Assembly (NCBI RefSeq): GCF_026914285.1
Contig: NZ_CP113864.1
Location: 2,015,001 to 2,079,000 of the forward strand
DNA: 64,000 nt
Source: Caldicellulosiruptor naganoensis
Lineage (GTDB): Bacteria > Bacillota > Thermoanaerobacteria > Caldicellulosiruptorales > Caldicellulosiruptoraceae
Direction: 5' to 3'
This document shows, one piece after another, positions 9,564 to 18,921 of the stretch. The position numbers and the translations under genes are program-made. The notes below the pieces were generated by a model. That model ran no database searches and was not told the DNA's origin. It worked only from the letters and a program-made list of their open reading frames with translations. The number at the start of each line of letters is the position of its first letter. Positions within the stretch are counted from its first letter, which is position 1.

Positions 9564-11282
9564 TTACACCTCGTATCTTGCCTTTTCTTCATTTATTAGA
9601 TTTAAAATAAACTCAACTGCTGATTCTATGTCTACCTCAACCGACTCTTTTGTTCTTCTGTTTCGCACCTCTATCCTCCCATCTGCTATTTTCCTTCCAA
9701 TTGTTACTCTAAACGGAATTCCTATCAAATCTGCATCCTTGAACTTAACACCAGCCCTTTCATCTCTGTCGTCAATTAAAACCTCAACGCCTTTTTTCTG
9801 CAAATCTTCATAAATCTCAAACGCTATTTTGCTTTGCTGTTCATCCTTTATGTTTACAGGCACCACAATTACCTCATATGGTGAAACAGTAATTGGCCAA
9901 ATTATTCCGTCCTCATCGTGCATCTGCTCAATTATAGCAGCGGCAGTCCTGTTGATGCCAATCCCATAGCAGCCCATAATCATAAGTTTCTTTTCGCCTT
10001 TTTCGTCTGTGTACACACAATTAAAAGCTTCTGTGTACTTTGTGCCAAGCTTGAATATATGACCAACCTCAATTCCTCTTTCAATTGTCACTTTTTGAGA
10101 ACGGCACTTTGGACAAAGATCGTCTTGTGTTATATTCCTGAGGTCTGCAAACTTTGTTACTTTAAAATCCGAAAGATTTACATTCTTTATATGATAATCT
10201 GTCTTGTTAGCACCTACTACAAAGTTTTTGAGATATTTTACCTCATTGTCAGCATAGATTTCTATTGAAAGTCCAACAGGACCTGCAAACCCGACCTTTG
10301 CACCAGTTATCCTCTCGACATCTTCAGCACTCGCCAGCTCAATCTCATTTGCCTTTAAAAGGTTTTTGAGCTTTGTTTCATTGACCTCCCTGTCGCCTCG
10401 AACTAAAACTGCGACAAACCTGTCATCTGCCCTGTATATCATTGTCTTTACAAATCTTTTTGCATCTATATTAAGAAAGTTCACAAGCTCTTCAATTGTC
10501 CTTACATTTGGAGTGTAGACCTCTTGCATTTGCTTTATCTCTTCGGTATTTTCAACAGGTTCATCCAAACACTCTGCCTTTTCCAAGTTTGCAGCATACC
10601 CACACGCCTTGCAGTATGCAATCTCTGCCTCACCAACAGATGATGGTACCATAAACTCATGTGAGTTTGATCCACCCATTGCACCTGTATCAGCTTCAAC
10701 AATCTTTACATCAAGTCCGCATCTTTTAAATATTCGAACATATGCATCATACATCTTCTTGTAAGATATATCCAAGCCTCTTTCATCTATGTCAAAAGAG
10801 TATGCATCTTTCATTGTAAACTCTCTGCAGCGCATAACACCAAATCTTGGCCTTCTCTCATCCCTAAACTTTGTTTGAATCTGATACAGAATCTTTGGAA
10901 GGTCTCTGTAAGATGTAATCTCATTTCTGACAATGTAAGTAAAAGCCTCTTCGTGAGTCGGTCCAAGGCAGTACTCCCTTTCATTTCTGTCCTTTATCTT
11001 AAACATCTCAGGGCCAAAAACTGCCCACCTGCCAGACTCTTCCCACAGTTCCTTTGGCATCAGAGCTGACATGTGTACTTCTTGAGCACCTGCTCTGTCC
11101 ATCTCTTCTCTCACTATATTTTCAATTTTTCTCAAAACTCTGTATCCAAGTGGTAGATAAACGTAAATACCTGATGAAAGCTGCCTCATAAAACCAGATC
11201 GAAGCATAAGTTTGTGTGATTCTATCTCGGCATCAGAAGGTATCTCTTTCATTGTTGGCATGAAAAGCTCAGATACTTTCAT
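9564..11282 (-). CDS. proS: Prolyl-tRNA synthetase, bacterial type
   Basis: A 572-residue class II synthetase charging tRNA-Pro. Class II motif 1 lies in [21 protein letters not shown], motif 2 in [27 protein letters not shown] (broken here: [13 protein letters not shown], then [11 protein letters not shown]), and motif 3 in [20 protein letters not shown] long insertion between motifs 2 and 3 (about residues 225-405) is the editing domain that removes mischarged alanine, which defines the bacterial form. The C-terminal anticodon-binding domain ends the protein. It follows mscS by about 48 bases, and there is no room or sign of a T-box leader. Confidence 0.97.
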   Translation of the reverse strand: MKVSELFMPTMKEIPSDAEIESHKLMLRSGFMRQLSSGIYVYLPLGYRVLRKIENIVREEMDRAGAQEVHMSALMPKELWEESGRWAVFGPEMFKIKDRNEREYCLGPTHEEAFTYIVRNEITSYRDLPKILYQIQTKFRDERRPRFGVMRCREFTMKDAYSFDIDERGLDISYKKMYDAYVRIFKRCGLDVKIVEADTGAMGGSNSHEFMVPSSVGEAEIAYCKACGYAANLEKAECLDEPVENTEEIKQMQEVYTPNVRTIEELVNFLNIDAKRFVKTMIYRADDRFVAVLVRGDREVNETKLKNLLKANEIELASAEDVERITGAKVGFAGPVGLSIEIYADNEVKYLKNFVVGANKTDYHIKNVNLSDFKVTKFADLRNITQDDLCPKCRSQKVTIERGIEVGHIFKLGTKYTEAFNCVYTDEKGEKKLMIMGCYGIGINRTAAAIIEQMHDEDGIIWPITVSPYEVIVVPVNIKDEQQSKIAFEIYEDLQKKGVEVLIDDRDERAGVKFKDADLIGIPFRVTIGRKIADGRIEVRNRRTKESVEVDIESAVEFILNLINEEKARYEV

Positions 11283-11330
11283 ATCTTTTCTTTTTCCCCT
11301 TTCTTAAATTTTGTTTTGTAGTAGAAAGAC

Positions 11331-12113
11331 TTAGTTTAAAAATAGTTTTTCTATAATTTTCTTTCTCATCTCTCTTTCAACATCCCAGTGTTTAAGTGGT
11401 TTGGTTTCTGTCACAATCCTTAAAGTGTATTCTATCCAGTTAGTATCAACAATACCCAAAATCTGTGGCGGTGTTACAATGTCATCTTTAAACTCTTTTT
11501 CAATTTCCTCAAACACCTCTTTTAGTTTTTGAGAAACCTCGTCATAGCTCATCTTTGTGTTTAATTTCACATCAACAATTGCTTTAGAATTGTACCTTGA
11601 CCAGTTTGTAATAGCACCTATTGAGCCATTTGGTATAATATGGATTGAACCGTTAAAGTCCTGAATCTTGATGGTCTTAATTCCCATCTCTTTTACAATT
11701 CCACTTCGCCCGTCAATTGTCACATAGTCACCAACAGATAGCTGATCTTCAATTATCAAAAAAAGTCCTGCTATGACATCTCGAATAAGGCTTTGTGCCC
11801 CAAAACCTATTGCCAAACCTCCAATTCCAGCTACTGCTAATATTGTTTTGATTGAGACATTAAAATTTTCAAGTATAAGCACAATCATAATAAAGTATAT
11901 AGAGTATTTTACAATACTCTTAAAAAGTGCCGCAAGAGTATCTATCCGTTTTTGATTAAATGGAATTACACTGCTTTTTTCTCTATTTTTCCACTTTTCA
12001 AGCATCCTGTTTGCAATTTTCAAAACAAGAAATCCAACTATTACTATGAGTATAGAATAGATTATCTTTCCGCTGTATTTTAGTAAAAGTTCTCCAATTT
12101 TCTGAAAATTCAT
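11331..12113 (-). CDS. Small-conductance mechanosensitive channel, MscS family
   Basis: A 260-residue MscS-type channel that opens under membrane tension to release solutes during hypo-osmotic shock. Three membrane helices occupy roughly residues 10-115. The pore-lining third helix contains GIGGLAIGFGAQSLIRDVIAG, with the alternating Gly/Ala pattern of the family, and is followed by the beta domain (LSVGDYVTIDGRSGIVKEMG) and a C-terminal cytoplasmic domain. ATG 12113 is chosen because AAGGAG is eight bases upstream; it overlaps the stop of the upstream amidotransferase gene (ATGA). It lies in an apparent operon with proS downstream. Confidence 0.9.
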   Translation of the reverse strand: MNFQKIGELLLKYSGKIIYSILIVIVGFLVLKIANRMLEKWKNREKSSVIPFNQKRIDTLAALFKSIVKYSIYFIMIVLILENFNVSIKTILAVAGIGGLAIGFGAQSLIRDVIAGLFLIIEDQLSVGDYVTIDGRSGIVKEMGIKTIKIQDFNGSIHIIPNGSIGAITNWSRYNSKAIVDVKLNTKMSYDEVSQKLKEVFEEIEKEFKDDIVTPPQILGIVDTNWIEYTLRIVTETKPLKHWDVEREMRKKIIEKLFLN

Positions 12114-12803
12114 TCTGCGCACTCCTTGACAAACTCTTTGAAAAGCTCAAACTGCAAAGCATCTTGCTTCCACATCAGCTCAGGATGCCACTGCACACCC
12201 ACAAAAAAGTCCCTATCATGTCTCGAGATAGCCTCTATCACTCCGTCTTTTGCTGTTGCCTCAACCAAAAAGCCTTGAGCTACAGTTTCAATTGCCTGAT
12301 GATGAAATGAATTGACTAAAATCTCTTCATGTTTAAAAATCTCCTTTAAAATCTTTCCTTTAATTTCTACTGTGTGATAACCAAACCTGCCGTCCATATC
12401 TTGAAAGTGGCTTATATAGCCTTCTTTATCTATGTCTTGCTTTAAGGTACCACCAAAAGCAACATTCATAACCTGAATACCTCTGCATATTGCCAAAACT
12501 CTTTTGTTTTGCTCATATGAAAGCTTCATCGCTTCAATCTCAATTTCATCTCGAAGAAGATTTATCTTTCTTATTCCTCTTTCTGGCTCTTTTCTATAAA
12601 ACCTTGGATGTAAATCCTCACCTCCACAAAAAAGTACACAGTCACACTCATTTATGTACTCCTCAATTATTTCCCTTTGCAAGCTCGCTGAGTGGAAAGA
12701 TAATAACCTTGGCATTTAAGCTCAGCAAAACCTCTAAATAGCTGCTTACAACATAAAGGCGTGATTTTTCAAGGTCAAAACCACCAAAAACTAATACCTT
12801 TAT
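12110..12803 (-). pseudogene. Class I glutamine amidotransferase (PuuD-like, peptidase C26), frameshifted
   Basis: The intact part (12110-12715) encodes the catalytic core of a gamma-glutamyl-GABA hydrolase-like enzyme: nucleophile Cys in AICRGIQVMN, and His/Glu in VQWHPELM. The N-terminal 30-40 residues, needed for the first strand and helix of the fold, are found in another frame upstream (KVLVFGGFDLEKSRLYVVSS, ending NAKVIIFPLS), so a frameshift lies around 12,660-12,690. In that upstream frame a stop codon is followed by AGA ATA AAG GTA, so the expected ATG start appears as ATA (12801-12803). The gene follows the ANTAR regulator by 16 bases and overlaps mscS. Translation of a shortened product from ATG 12715 is possible but would lack a family-typical start. 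Confidence 0.65.
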
Positions 12804-12819
12804 TCTCTAAAGGCCTCTA

Positions 12820-13401
12820 CTACTTATTGTTCATCTTCCATTCTATGATTCTTCTTGCAACTTCTTTAATAGGCATTTGGTGGTCCATACTAAGTTTTTG
12901 AAGTTTTCTCATTGCAAGTTCCTCATCAAGCTTTAGCTCCTTCATCAAAATTCCTTTTGCCCTTTCAACAAGTTTTCTTGTTTCCAAATCATCCTGAAGT
13001 TTTCTTATATGTTCTTCTAATTTCCTAAGTTTTATCCAGTTTTTGATTACCATCTCAACAAAAGATATGAAAGCCCATTTGTTAAATGGACTGTATAAAA
13101 ATACATTAAATTCATCATCCTCGAAAATCACACTTTCTATATTCGACTTTTGGGCTTGGTTTGCAAGTATAACAACAGGACATATTCTATCATTCTTAAG
13201 GATATTTACCATCTCAACCATACTTCCTACACTAAATCCATACTCCATAATTACTATATTAGGCTTTAACACTCTTATTTTTCTGAGACAGTCAGAAAAA
13301 TCTAATGTTGTGTCCGCAATTGAATATCCATTTTCTATCAATGTACTTTTCACAGTACCAAATAGTTTTTGATTTCTTATAGCCAAAATTACTTTATACA
13401 T
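12820..13401 (-). CDS. ANTAR-domain response regulator
   Basis: A 193-residue protein with a receiver-like N-terminal domain (about 1-120) and a C-terminal ANTAR RNA-binding domain (about 130-188: RKLVERAKGILMKE, then MRKLQKLSMDHQMPIKEVA). ANTAR proteins bind paired hairpins in nascent mRNA and prevent termination. The receiver is degenerate: the usual phospho-Asp region reads PNIVIMEYGFS, with Glu where Asp is expected, so activation by phosphorylation is doubtful. In Clostridia such proteins often sit near glutamine synthetase or nitrogen genes; here the next gene is a glutamine amidotransferase remnant. Confidence 0.85.
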   Translation of the reverse strand: MYKVILAIRNQKLFGTVKSTLIENGYSIADTTLDFSDCLRKIRVLKPNIVIMEYGFSVGSMVEMVNILKNDRICPVVILANQAQKSNIESVIFEDDEFNVFLYSPFNKWAFISFVEMVIKNWIKLRKLEEHIRKLQDDLETRKLVERAKGILMKELKLDEELAMRKLQKLSMDHQMPIKEVARRIIEWKMNNK

Positions 13402-13463
13402 TTTATCTCATACTCCATTTTAATTTTATCTCAAATAATTTTACCACACCTCACACCTTCTTT

Positions 13464-14954
13464 CTATAAAAACATCACCATTCCTTTTTGTGCCAAACTA
13501 AGAAGTTTTTCTACAATACTTTTATCAAACTGGCTTCCTGCACATCTTTGAAGTTCCTTCAAAGCCTCATCCTTAGTAAAAGCTCTGCGATAAGGCCTGT
13601 CAGATGTCATAGCATCATATGCATCAGCAACAGAAATTATTCTTGCCAACAAATCAATCTCATCGTCTTTCAAGCCATACGGATAACCTTTGCCATCCAC
13701 CCTTTCATGATGCTGCAAGATAACTTTTTGTATTCTCTTCATAAAGTCTAAATCCTTTAGAATGTTGTATCCGATTAACGGATGTCTTTTTATTTCCTCA
13801 TACTCTTGAGGTAATAAAGGCTCTTTTTTATTTAATATCTCCTCCTTGATACCAATCTTACCGATATCATGAAGAAGACAGGCAACCTTTAAAACATCTT
13901 TATCATCCTTAGAAAGTCCAAGCTCATCTGCAATCTTTAAAGCAATAGATTGTACCCGTTCACAATGTCCTTTTGTATACAAATCCTTGTACTCAATTGC
14001 CTTTGAAAGACAAAGGATTATTTCATAAAAAAATCTCTCTATCTCAGCATTTTTCTTTTCCAGCTCAACCTTTGACTTATTTAGCTCCTCGATAGTCTCT
14101 TTTAATTTTTCGTTAACATATGTACTTTTCTCATACAAATCCTCAATCTCTAATTTCTGCTTCTTTAGATTTGAATAGTAAATTGAATTTTTAATTGCTA
14201 TTGTTATAAAATTGCACACACTTATGTAATAACTTATATCTTCCTTTTCTAAAAAGTTACATCTGATTGTAAAAAAGCAAACACCTTCACACTTGTCTTC
14301 TGATATCATTGGAACGGCTATTTTAAGAAGATTGTCCTTTTGTTCCATTCTGTAAGCAATATTGACATCTTCCCTTGCCTTTTTTAGCAGCAACTCTTCA
14401 TCAGGGTCTTTTTTCCCGAAATAACACAAATGTTTAAATACATTGTCTTGATTATTGAAATATACACTAATTCTCAAAAATCCTAAGCTCTTACTTTCAA
14501 AACTACCCAGTAGTTTGATTACTTCATAGGCATCTGAAAGGCTCAAAATCTCTGTTGTAAGCTCAAAAAAGCTTCTTAGCCACTCATTTTTTTGCTTTAG
14601 CACTCTCTGTGTATCAATTAGCCTTTTTACAATACTTGTCATTTCTTTGTTCATCTGGATACTGTTAATATACCCTTTTTCAATAGTTTCTTTCTCTTCC
14701 TTTAATTTGTCGATGATGAGTTTTTGCTTTTTCTCAGAGAGTCGATATTGTTTTAAAACAGTACCGTATCTGAGTACATAGAAAATAGAAAAGAAAATCA
14801 TGGCGGAAGAAAGACTTGCAAGTTGAAGATATTCAAACATCGGACTTTTAAGTTTCCAAAAGACTTTAGCAATTTGAATACCCAAAGGAAAACAGATGAA
14901 AAGAATTACTAAAAATTCAAGAATATGTTTTAATAGTTTCTTTTGTGTCTTCAA
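13464..14954 (-). CDS. Membrane HD-GYP domain protein (c-di-GMP phosphodiesterase)
   Basis: About 496 residues. Two N-terminal membrane helices (around residues 5-60) are followed by a coiled coil, a GAF-like region (about 110-270), a second coiled coil and a C-terminal HD-GYP domain. The catalytic residues are present: HDIGKIG, HHERVDGKGYP and ADAYDAMTSDRPYR. The GYP signature is intact, so c-di-GMP hydrolysis is likely. TTG 14954 is chosen as start because an AGGAGG site is seven bases upstream; the longer reading from 14981 would include that site. No partner gene identifies its signal. It precedes the ANTAR regulator on the same strand. Confidence 0.88.
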   Translation of the reverse strand: MKTQKKLLKHILEFLVILFICFPLGIQIAKVFWKLKSPMFEYLQLASLSSAMIFFSIFYVLRYGTVLKQYRLSEKKQKLIIDKLKEEKETIEKGYINSIQMNKEMTSIVKRLIDTQRVLKQKNEWLRSFFELTTEILSLSDAYEVIKLLGSFESKSLGFLRISVYFNNQDNVFKHLCYFGKKDPDEELLLKKAREDVNIAYRMEQKDNLLKIAVPMISEDKCEGVCFFTIRCNFLEKEDISYYISVCNFITIAIKNSIYYSNLKKQKLEIEDLYEKSTYVNEKLKETIEELNKSKVELEKKNAEIERFFYEIILCLSKAIEYKDLYTKGHCERVQSIALKIADELGLSKDDKDVLKVACLLHDIGKIGIKEEILNKKEPLLPQEYEEIKRHPLIGYNILKDLDFMKRIQKVILQHHERVDGKGYPYGLKDDEIDLLARIISVADAYDAMTSDRPYRRAFTKDEALKELQRCAGSQFDKSIVEKLLSLAQKGMVMFL

Positions 14955-15035
14955 TTTCAAACCTCCTGCCAAAAAACTCACATAAATATTTATTTCGACA
15001 AACTTCGTAAAACTCCTTTAAGAAAAATAGCAAAA

Positions 15036-15065
15036 AAGAGGGCTCATAGCCCCCTCTTTTGAATT
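15036..15065 (-). terminator. Terminator after xylB
   Basis: On the minus strand AAGAGGGGGC pairs with GCCCTCTT across a short loop, and the stem is followed by TTTTTTGC. It lies between the xylB stop and the HD-GYP gene. Confidence 0.7.
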
Positions 15066-15095
15066 CTCCATCAAGTTCAGTTGCTTTTAGTGAAT

Positions 15096-16604
15096 TTATT
15101 GCCTAAACAAATCCTTTACTCGCGGATATATACTATTGTATAGCTTATAAGTCTTTCTGTAAACATCAAACAACTCCTGATTAGGCCTGCAAACATCTAC
15201 TTTTTGAATCATTGCATCACACGCTTCTTCAACTGAAGTATACTCTCCTGCACCAACTGCTGCCAAGATAGCTGCACCAAATGCTGGACCTTCTTTGGAA
15301 TTTAACGTCCATACATCCATCTCAAATATGTCTGCCTGCATCTGCCTCCAGAGCTTGCTCTTTGCACCACCGCCAGAGACTCTTATTTCCTTTATCTCAA
15401 TCCCCATCTCAACCAAGATGTCAAGACAGTTTTTAAGAGAAAATACAACTCCTTCCATAACAGCTCTTATAAATTCTCTTCGTGTATGCTTTGCAGTTAT
15501 CCCAAAGAAAATCCCTTTTGCAAATGGGTCTAAGATTGGTGTTCTTTCACCCATAAGGTATGGTAAAAATACAAGTCCATCTGCCCCTGGGTTTGCAAGC
15601 TCTGCTTCTTGGTCCATCAAAATGTAAGGATCTTTGTCAATAAACTCAAATGCAGCCTTTTCGATGTGAGCAAAGTTGTCTCTAAACCACTTTAAAGAAA
15701 GCCCTGCACCTTGTGTCACACCCATCACATGCCACTTTCCTGGCACTGCATGGCAAAATGTATGAACCCTACCCTCAGGGTCAATTCTAAAGTCATCTAA
15801 GTGCGCAAAAACAACACCGGATGAGCCAATTGTTGACGATACAACACCTGTTCTTACAATTCCATTTCCAACAGCACCTGCTGCCTGGTCTCCTCCACCT
15901 GCAACAACAAGTGTTCCTTTCGCAAGACCTGTTATTTTGCTTGCTTCCTCTGATACTGTGCCTGTTACCTCTGGTGATTCATACACTCTACCTAAGAGTT
16001 CTTTGTCTATTTCAAGTTTTTGCAACACCTCATCAGACCAGCACCTATTTTTAATATCCAAAAGCTGCATACCAGATGCATCTGACACATCTGTTGCAAA
16101 CTCGCCTGTGAGTTTAAATCTTATATAGTCCTTTGGAAGTAATATCTTATAAGTCCTCTCATAATTTTGCGGTTCATTATTTCTAACCCATAATATCTTA
16201 GAAGCAGTAAAACCTGTTAAAGCAGGGTTTGCTGTTATCTCTATAAGTCTTTCCTTTCCCACTCTTTCGGTTATCTCATCACATTCTTTTGCTGTCCTCT
16301 GGTCACACCAGATGATTGATGGCCTTATGACATTGTAGCTTTTGTCAAGCATAACAAGCCCGTGCATCTGGCCGGTAAGTCCCACAGCTTTGACTTCCTC
16401 AGGGTTTACCTTGGACTTTTCAAGCACAGCTTTAATTCCTTTTACACTTGCCTCCCACCAATCCTCAGGGTTTTGCTCAGCCCAGCCTATCTGTGGCTGG
16501 TAAAGAGGATACTCAAAAGTGGCGGTAGCTAAAATGTTCCCTTTTGAGTCTGTCAAAATAGTCTTTGTACCTGATGTTCCAACATCAATTCCAATAAAGT
16601 ACAT
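15096..16604 (-). CDS. xylB: Xylulokinase
   Basis: A 502-residue FGGY-family kinase that phosphorylates D-xylulose to xylulose 5-phosphate, feeding xylose into the pentose phosphate pathway. The N-terminal phosphate loop is GIDVGTSGTKT; the sugar-binding motif MHGLVMLD and the WCDQRT segment are typical of XylB; the C-terminal ATPase signature includes VSGGGAKSKLWRQMQAD. Length matches the family. ATG 16604 follows a GGGAGG site nine bases away; the longer reading from 16628 would include that site. It lies 43 bases downstream of a LacI-family regulator on the same strand. No xylose isomerase gene is in the window. Confidence 0.93.
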   Translation of the reverse strand: MYFIGIDVGTSGTKTILTDSKGNILATATFEYPLYQPQIGWAEQNPEDWWEASVKGIKAVLEKSKVNPEEVKAVGLTGQMHGLVMLDKSYNVIRPSIIWCDQRTAKECDEITERVGKERLIEITANPALTGFTASKILWVRNNEPQNYERTYKILLPKDYIRFKLTGEFATDVSDASGMQLLDIKNRCWSDEVLQKLEIDKELLGRVYESPEVTGTVSEEASKITGLAKGTLVVAGGGDQAAGAVGNGIVRTGVVSSTIGSSGVVFAHLDDFRIDPEGRVHTFCHAVPGKWHVMGVTQGAGLSLKWFRDNFAHIEKAAFEFIDKDPYILMDQEAELANPGADGLVFLPYLMGERTPILDPFAKGIFFGITAKHTRREFIRAVMEGVVFSLKNCLDILVEMGIEIKEIRVSGGGAKSKLWRQMQADIFEMDVWTLNSKEGPAFGAAILAAVGAGEYTSVEEACDAMIQKVDVCRPNQELFDVYRKTYKLYNSIYPRVKDLFRQ

Positions 16605-16647
16605 CTGGAACAACCTCCCTTTTTTCAAGAATAATTTTTAATCCTCT

Positions 16648-17634
16648 TTAAGCAGACTCTCTGACAATCAGCTGAGTATCCAGTACATACTCGCTTTCAA
16701 ATTTTTTCTCAGGGTTATTTATTTTGTCAAAAAGAATATCACAGGCAGTTTTGACCATTAAATCAATTGGTTGACGAACTGTTGTGAGCTTAGGCATTTT
16801 GCTCAGTCTCAACCCAAATATATCTACATCGTCAAAACCAACAACTTTCACTTGCTGGGGAACCTTAATGTCCATCTCATTTAAAGCATATATGCTTGCA
16901 TATGCCATTACATCATTTGCTGCAAATATGCCATCAATCTGTTGTGTTTGGACAAGCTTTTTGATATTCTCATATGCCTTTTGAAACATAAAATCTCCTT
17001 CAACGCAAAGTCTTTCATCAAATTCAATTCCAGCATCACTTAGGGCCGCCTTATACCCTTTAAACCTTGCAAGGCTTTCAAAAGAATCTGACGGACCTAA
17101 AATATGAGCAATCTTTTTACAACTTTTGTCTATTAAATACTTTGTTGCCATGTATCCTCCTTGGAAGTTGTTTACATTTATCCGCGGCACATCTGAATAT
17201 TCAGTATTATTCTCTGCAAGCACCACTGGCACATTGTTAGCTTTTAAAAGCCTCAGTGACTCTTTGTTAATGGTTTTGTATCCAAACACAATTATTCCAT
17301 CAACTCTGCCAACAAGAAATCTAAAATAGTCTATATTGTCTGAAATTTGGCAAAATATTGCACCATATCCTCGTTTTGATATGTAATTGTTAAGAAGGTC
17401 AACTACCACACCGTAAAACCAACCGCTCAGCGACTGGATTATAATTCCAACCGTTTCAGTCTTTCTCTTTGCCAAGTTCTTTGCAGTGACGTTTGGAGTA
17501 TAGTTCAAAGCCTTTATTGCATCAAGCACAGCCTTTCTCTTTTTTTCTGATACATTTGCACTGTTGTTCAAAACCCTTGAAACTGTGGCTTTTGACACAC
17601 CAGCCTTTTTTGCAACATCTTCAATTGACGGCAA
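16648..17634 (-). CDS. LacI-family transcriptional regulator (probable xylose-operon regulator)
   Basis: A 328-residue LacI/GalR repressor. The helix-turn-helix and hinge are clear at the N-terminus (IEDVAKKAGVSKATVSRVLN), followed by a periplasmic-binding-protein-like sugar-sensing core with GFDDVDIFGL and VRQPIDLMVKTA. The start is set at TTG 17634, eight bases from AGGAGG; a GTG at 17643 overlaps that site. The gene precedes xylB and has a promoter-like TTGATA box upstream. A CG-centred operator-like sequence at 17688-17701 suggests autoregulation. The effector is probably xylose or xylulose-related, by position only. Confidence 0.88.
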   Translation of the reverse strand: MPSIEDVAKKAGVSKATVSRVLNNSANVSEKKRKAVLDAIKALNYTPNVTAKNLAKRKTETVGIIIQSLSGWFYGVVVDLLNNYISKRGYGAIFCQISDNIDYFRFLVGRVDGIIVFGYKTINKESLRLLKANNVPVVLAENNTEYSDVPRINVNNFQGGYMATKYLIDKSCKKIAHILGPSDSFESLARFKGYKAALSDAGIEFDERLCVEGDFMFQKAYENIKKLVQTQQIDGIFAANDVMAYASIYALNEMDIKVPQQVKVVGFDDVDIFGLRLSKMPKLTTVRQPIDLMVKTACDILFDKINNPEKKFESEYVLDTQLIVRESA

Positions 17635-17687
17635 AAATTTCACCTCCTAATTCTCTTTGTTTTCTCATCTTTATAAACATCAGATAT

Positions 17688-17701
17688 TGTAACCGATTTC
17701 G
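17688..17701. promoter_or_regulatory. cre-like / LacI-type operator upstream of lacI-xylB
   Basis: TGTAACCGATTTCG is a CG-centred imperfect palindrome close to the catabolite-responsive element pattern. It lies about 55 bases upstream of the regulator start codon, downstream of the predicted minus-strand promoter, where a bound repressor would block transcription. It could be read by CcpA or by the LacI protein itself. Confidence 0.45.
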
Positions 17702-17866
17702 ATTTCTCTTTGTTATATACTTTATCACATTGGTAGTTGGTTTATCAACAAAATTTTTAAAAATAGCAAGTTAGGTATTTGAATTTTTAACTATATATTA
17801 CAAAAACATCTATTGACGTTTCTTTTTTTTGATAAAATGGAAATAAAGGTTATGGGGGTGATTAAG

Positions 17867-18118
17867 GTGGAAAGCGAATGGCTTCCAATTGGAAGTGTAG
17901 TCGTTCTAAAAGGTGGAAATAAACCATTAATGATTTATGGTCGAAAACAGTTCAATTCGCGAACAGGGCATGAATTTGATTATGTTGCTTGTTTTTATCC
18001 TGAGGGAAACCTTTCGGCTGATTACAACATTTTCTTTAACAAGGAAGACATTGATAAAGTACTATTCAAAGGGTACGAGGATGAACTTGAATTTGAAATG
18101 AGAAAAATGCTAAAATAA
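17867..18118 (+). CDS. DUF4176-like small protein
   Basis: An 83-residue protein with the pattern WLPIGSVVVLKGGNKPLMIYGRKQ followed by EFDYVACFYPEGN, NIFFNKEDIDKVLFKGY; this resembles DUF4176, a family usually found beside type VII secretion (WXG/LXG) toxin genes. GTG 17867 is preferred because a GGGGGTGAT site is eight bases upstream; an in-frame ATG lies further upstream. The leader carries a poly-T / GATAAAATGG motif shared with two other accessory loci in the window. The next gene is a broken glycine-rich protein that looks like a toxin tail. No type VII secretion genes are present here. Confidence 0.6.
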   Translation: MESEWLPIGSVVVLKGGNKPLMIYGRKQFNSRTGHEFDYVACFYPEGNLSADYNIFFNKEDIDKVLFKGYEDELEFEMRKMLK

Positions 18119-18131
18119 GGGGTGATAAAAA

Positions 18132-18462
18132 GTGTATGCAGTTCAAGCCTACTGTGGTTCTTCAAATAAAAATTCTTTGTTTTCTATTGGCGCTTCAAGT
18201 TTTGGAACTAATAAACAAGGACAAATTACAGCTTATGGAGAGGCATCTATTAATATTGGAAAAGCTATGGTGTCTGCTATTGAAATTAAACAAAGTTTTG
18301 GGTTTAGTATTGGTGGCATTACTGTCGAAGTTGGCTAAAAAAGGTTATGCTGGTGCGTGGGGAGCAGAAGGTAAATTTAAATTTTCATCAAGCGGAATAT
18401 CAATAGGTGGCGGGCTTGCTGCTAAAGTAGGTGCTGGAGTTTTCATAAATATTAGATGGTAA
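18132..18462 (+). pseudogene. Glycine-rich toxin-like C-terminal remnant, frameshifted
   Basis: From GTG 18132 (after GGGGTGAT) the first frame reads YAVQAYCGSSNKNSLFSIGA and continues to ITVEVG and a TAA at 18336-18338. A second frame continues the same alternating glycine pattern (KKGYAGAWGAEGKF, ISIGGGLAAKVGAGVF) to 18462. One missing base at the A-run just after GGC would fuse the two into a roughly 110-residue protein. The SIGG/GVGAG beta-repeat style resembles C-terminal parts of large secreted polymorphic toxins. The absence of a long N-terminal region suggests a leftover or orphan cassette. Confidence 0.5.
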
Positions 18463-18851
18463 TAAAGTTCTTTGGAGGAAAACTGCAAACGAATGAAAAA
18501 TTATTGAGAATTTATAGGATTTTCTTTTATATGTTTATTATATTGGCTACAATAGGCTCTGTAATTAGTTCAATTCTTGAAAAAAATGCTTTTTATATAG
18601 TTGGAACAATTGTTCTTGGTGTATTTTTGATTTTAATTGTAGAGTTTATTCTTTTCCCTTTTGTTTTTGGAACAAAGTCTGCGAAAAATTTTAAAAAATT
18701 TTTAGGGTTATTTTTAGCTTTTGGCATAATTTTGAGTATAATTGTGTTTTTGATTGTAGGAATTACAAGCAAAAAATACGAACTAATTTATCTTGGCGTT
18801 CCATTATTAGCCTTAAGCCTTGCTGTAGTCTACAAAGTTTGGATAAGGTAA
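18456..18851 (+). CDS. Small four-helix membrane protein (possible immunity protein)
   Basis: A 131-residue protein with about four hydrophobic helices (near residues 22-45, 48-72, 84-104 and 110-128) and a short polar N-terminus. I recognise no family. Its ATG at 18456 overlaps the end of the toxin-like reading frame; a GGAGG sequence lies inside the reading frame and could serve a non-standard downstream start (CTG or ACG), so the start is uncertain. Overlap with a toxin-like gene is the typical position for an immunity protein, an inference from context only. Confidence 0.5.
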   Translation: MVIKFFGGKLQTNEKLLRIYRIFFYMFIILATIGSVISSILEKNAFYIVGTIVLGVFLILIVEFILFPFVFGTKSAKNFKKFLGLFLAFGIILSIIVFLIVGITSKKYELIYLGVPLLALSLAVVYKVWIR

Positions 18852-18860
18852 ATTTTGCTA

Positions 18861-18889
18861 TTGAAATTTCGTAAGTTTACGACTATAAT
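18861..18889 (+). promoter_or_regulatory. Promoter of the riboflavin operon
   Basis: TTGAAA (18861-18866) and TATAAT (18884-18889) with a 17-base spacer, about 35 bases upstream of the FMN riboswitch. Confidence 0.8.
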
Positions 18890-18921
18890 GAAATATAAAA
18901 CTGAATATAACTTGGCGGTCA

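Noticed and set aside
11283-11330. T-box leader for proS
   Set aside because: Only 48 bases separate proS from mscS, and no T-box consensus or specifier stem is visible.
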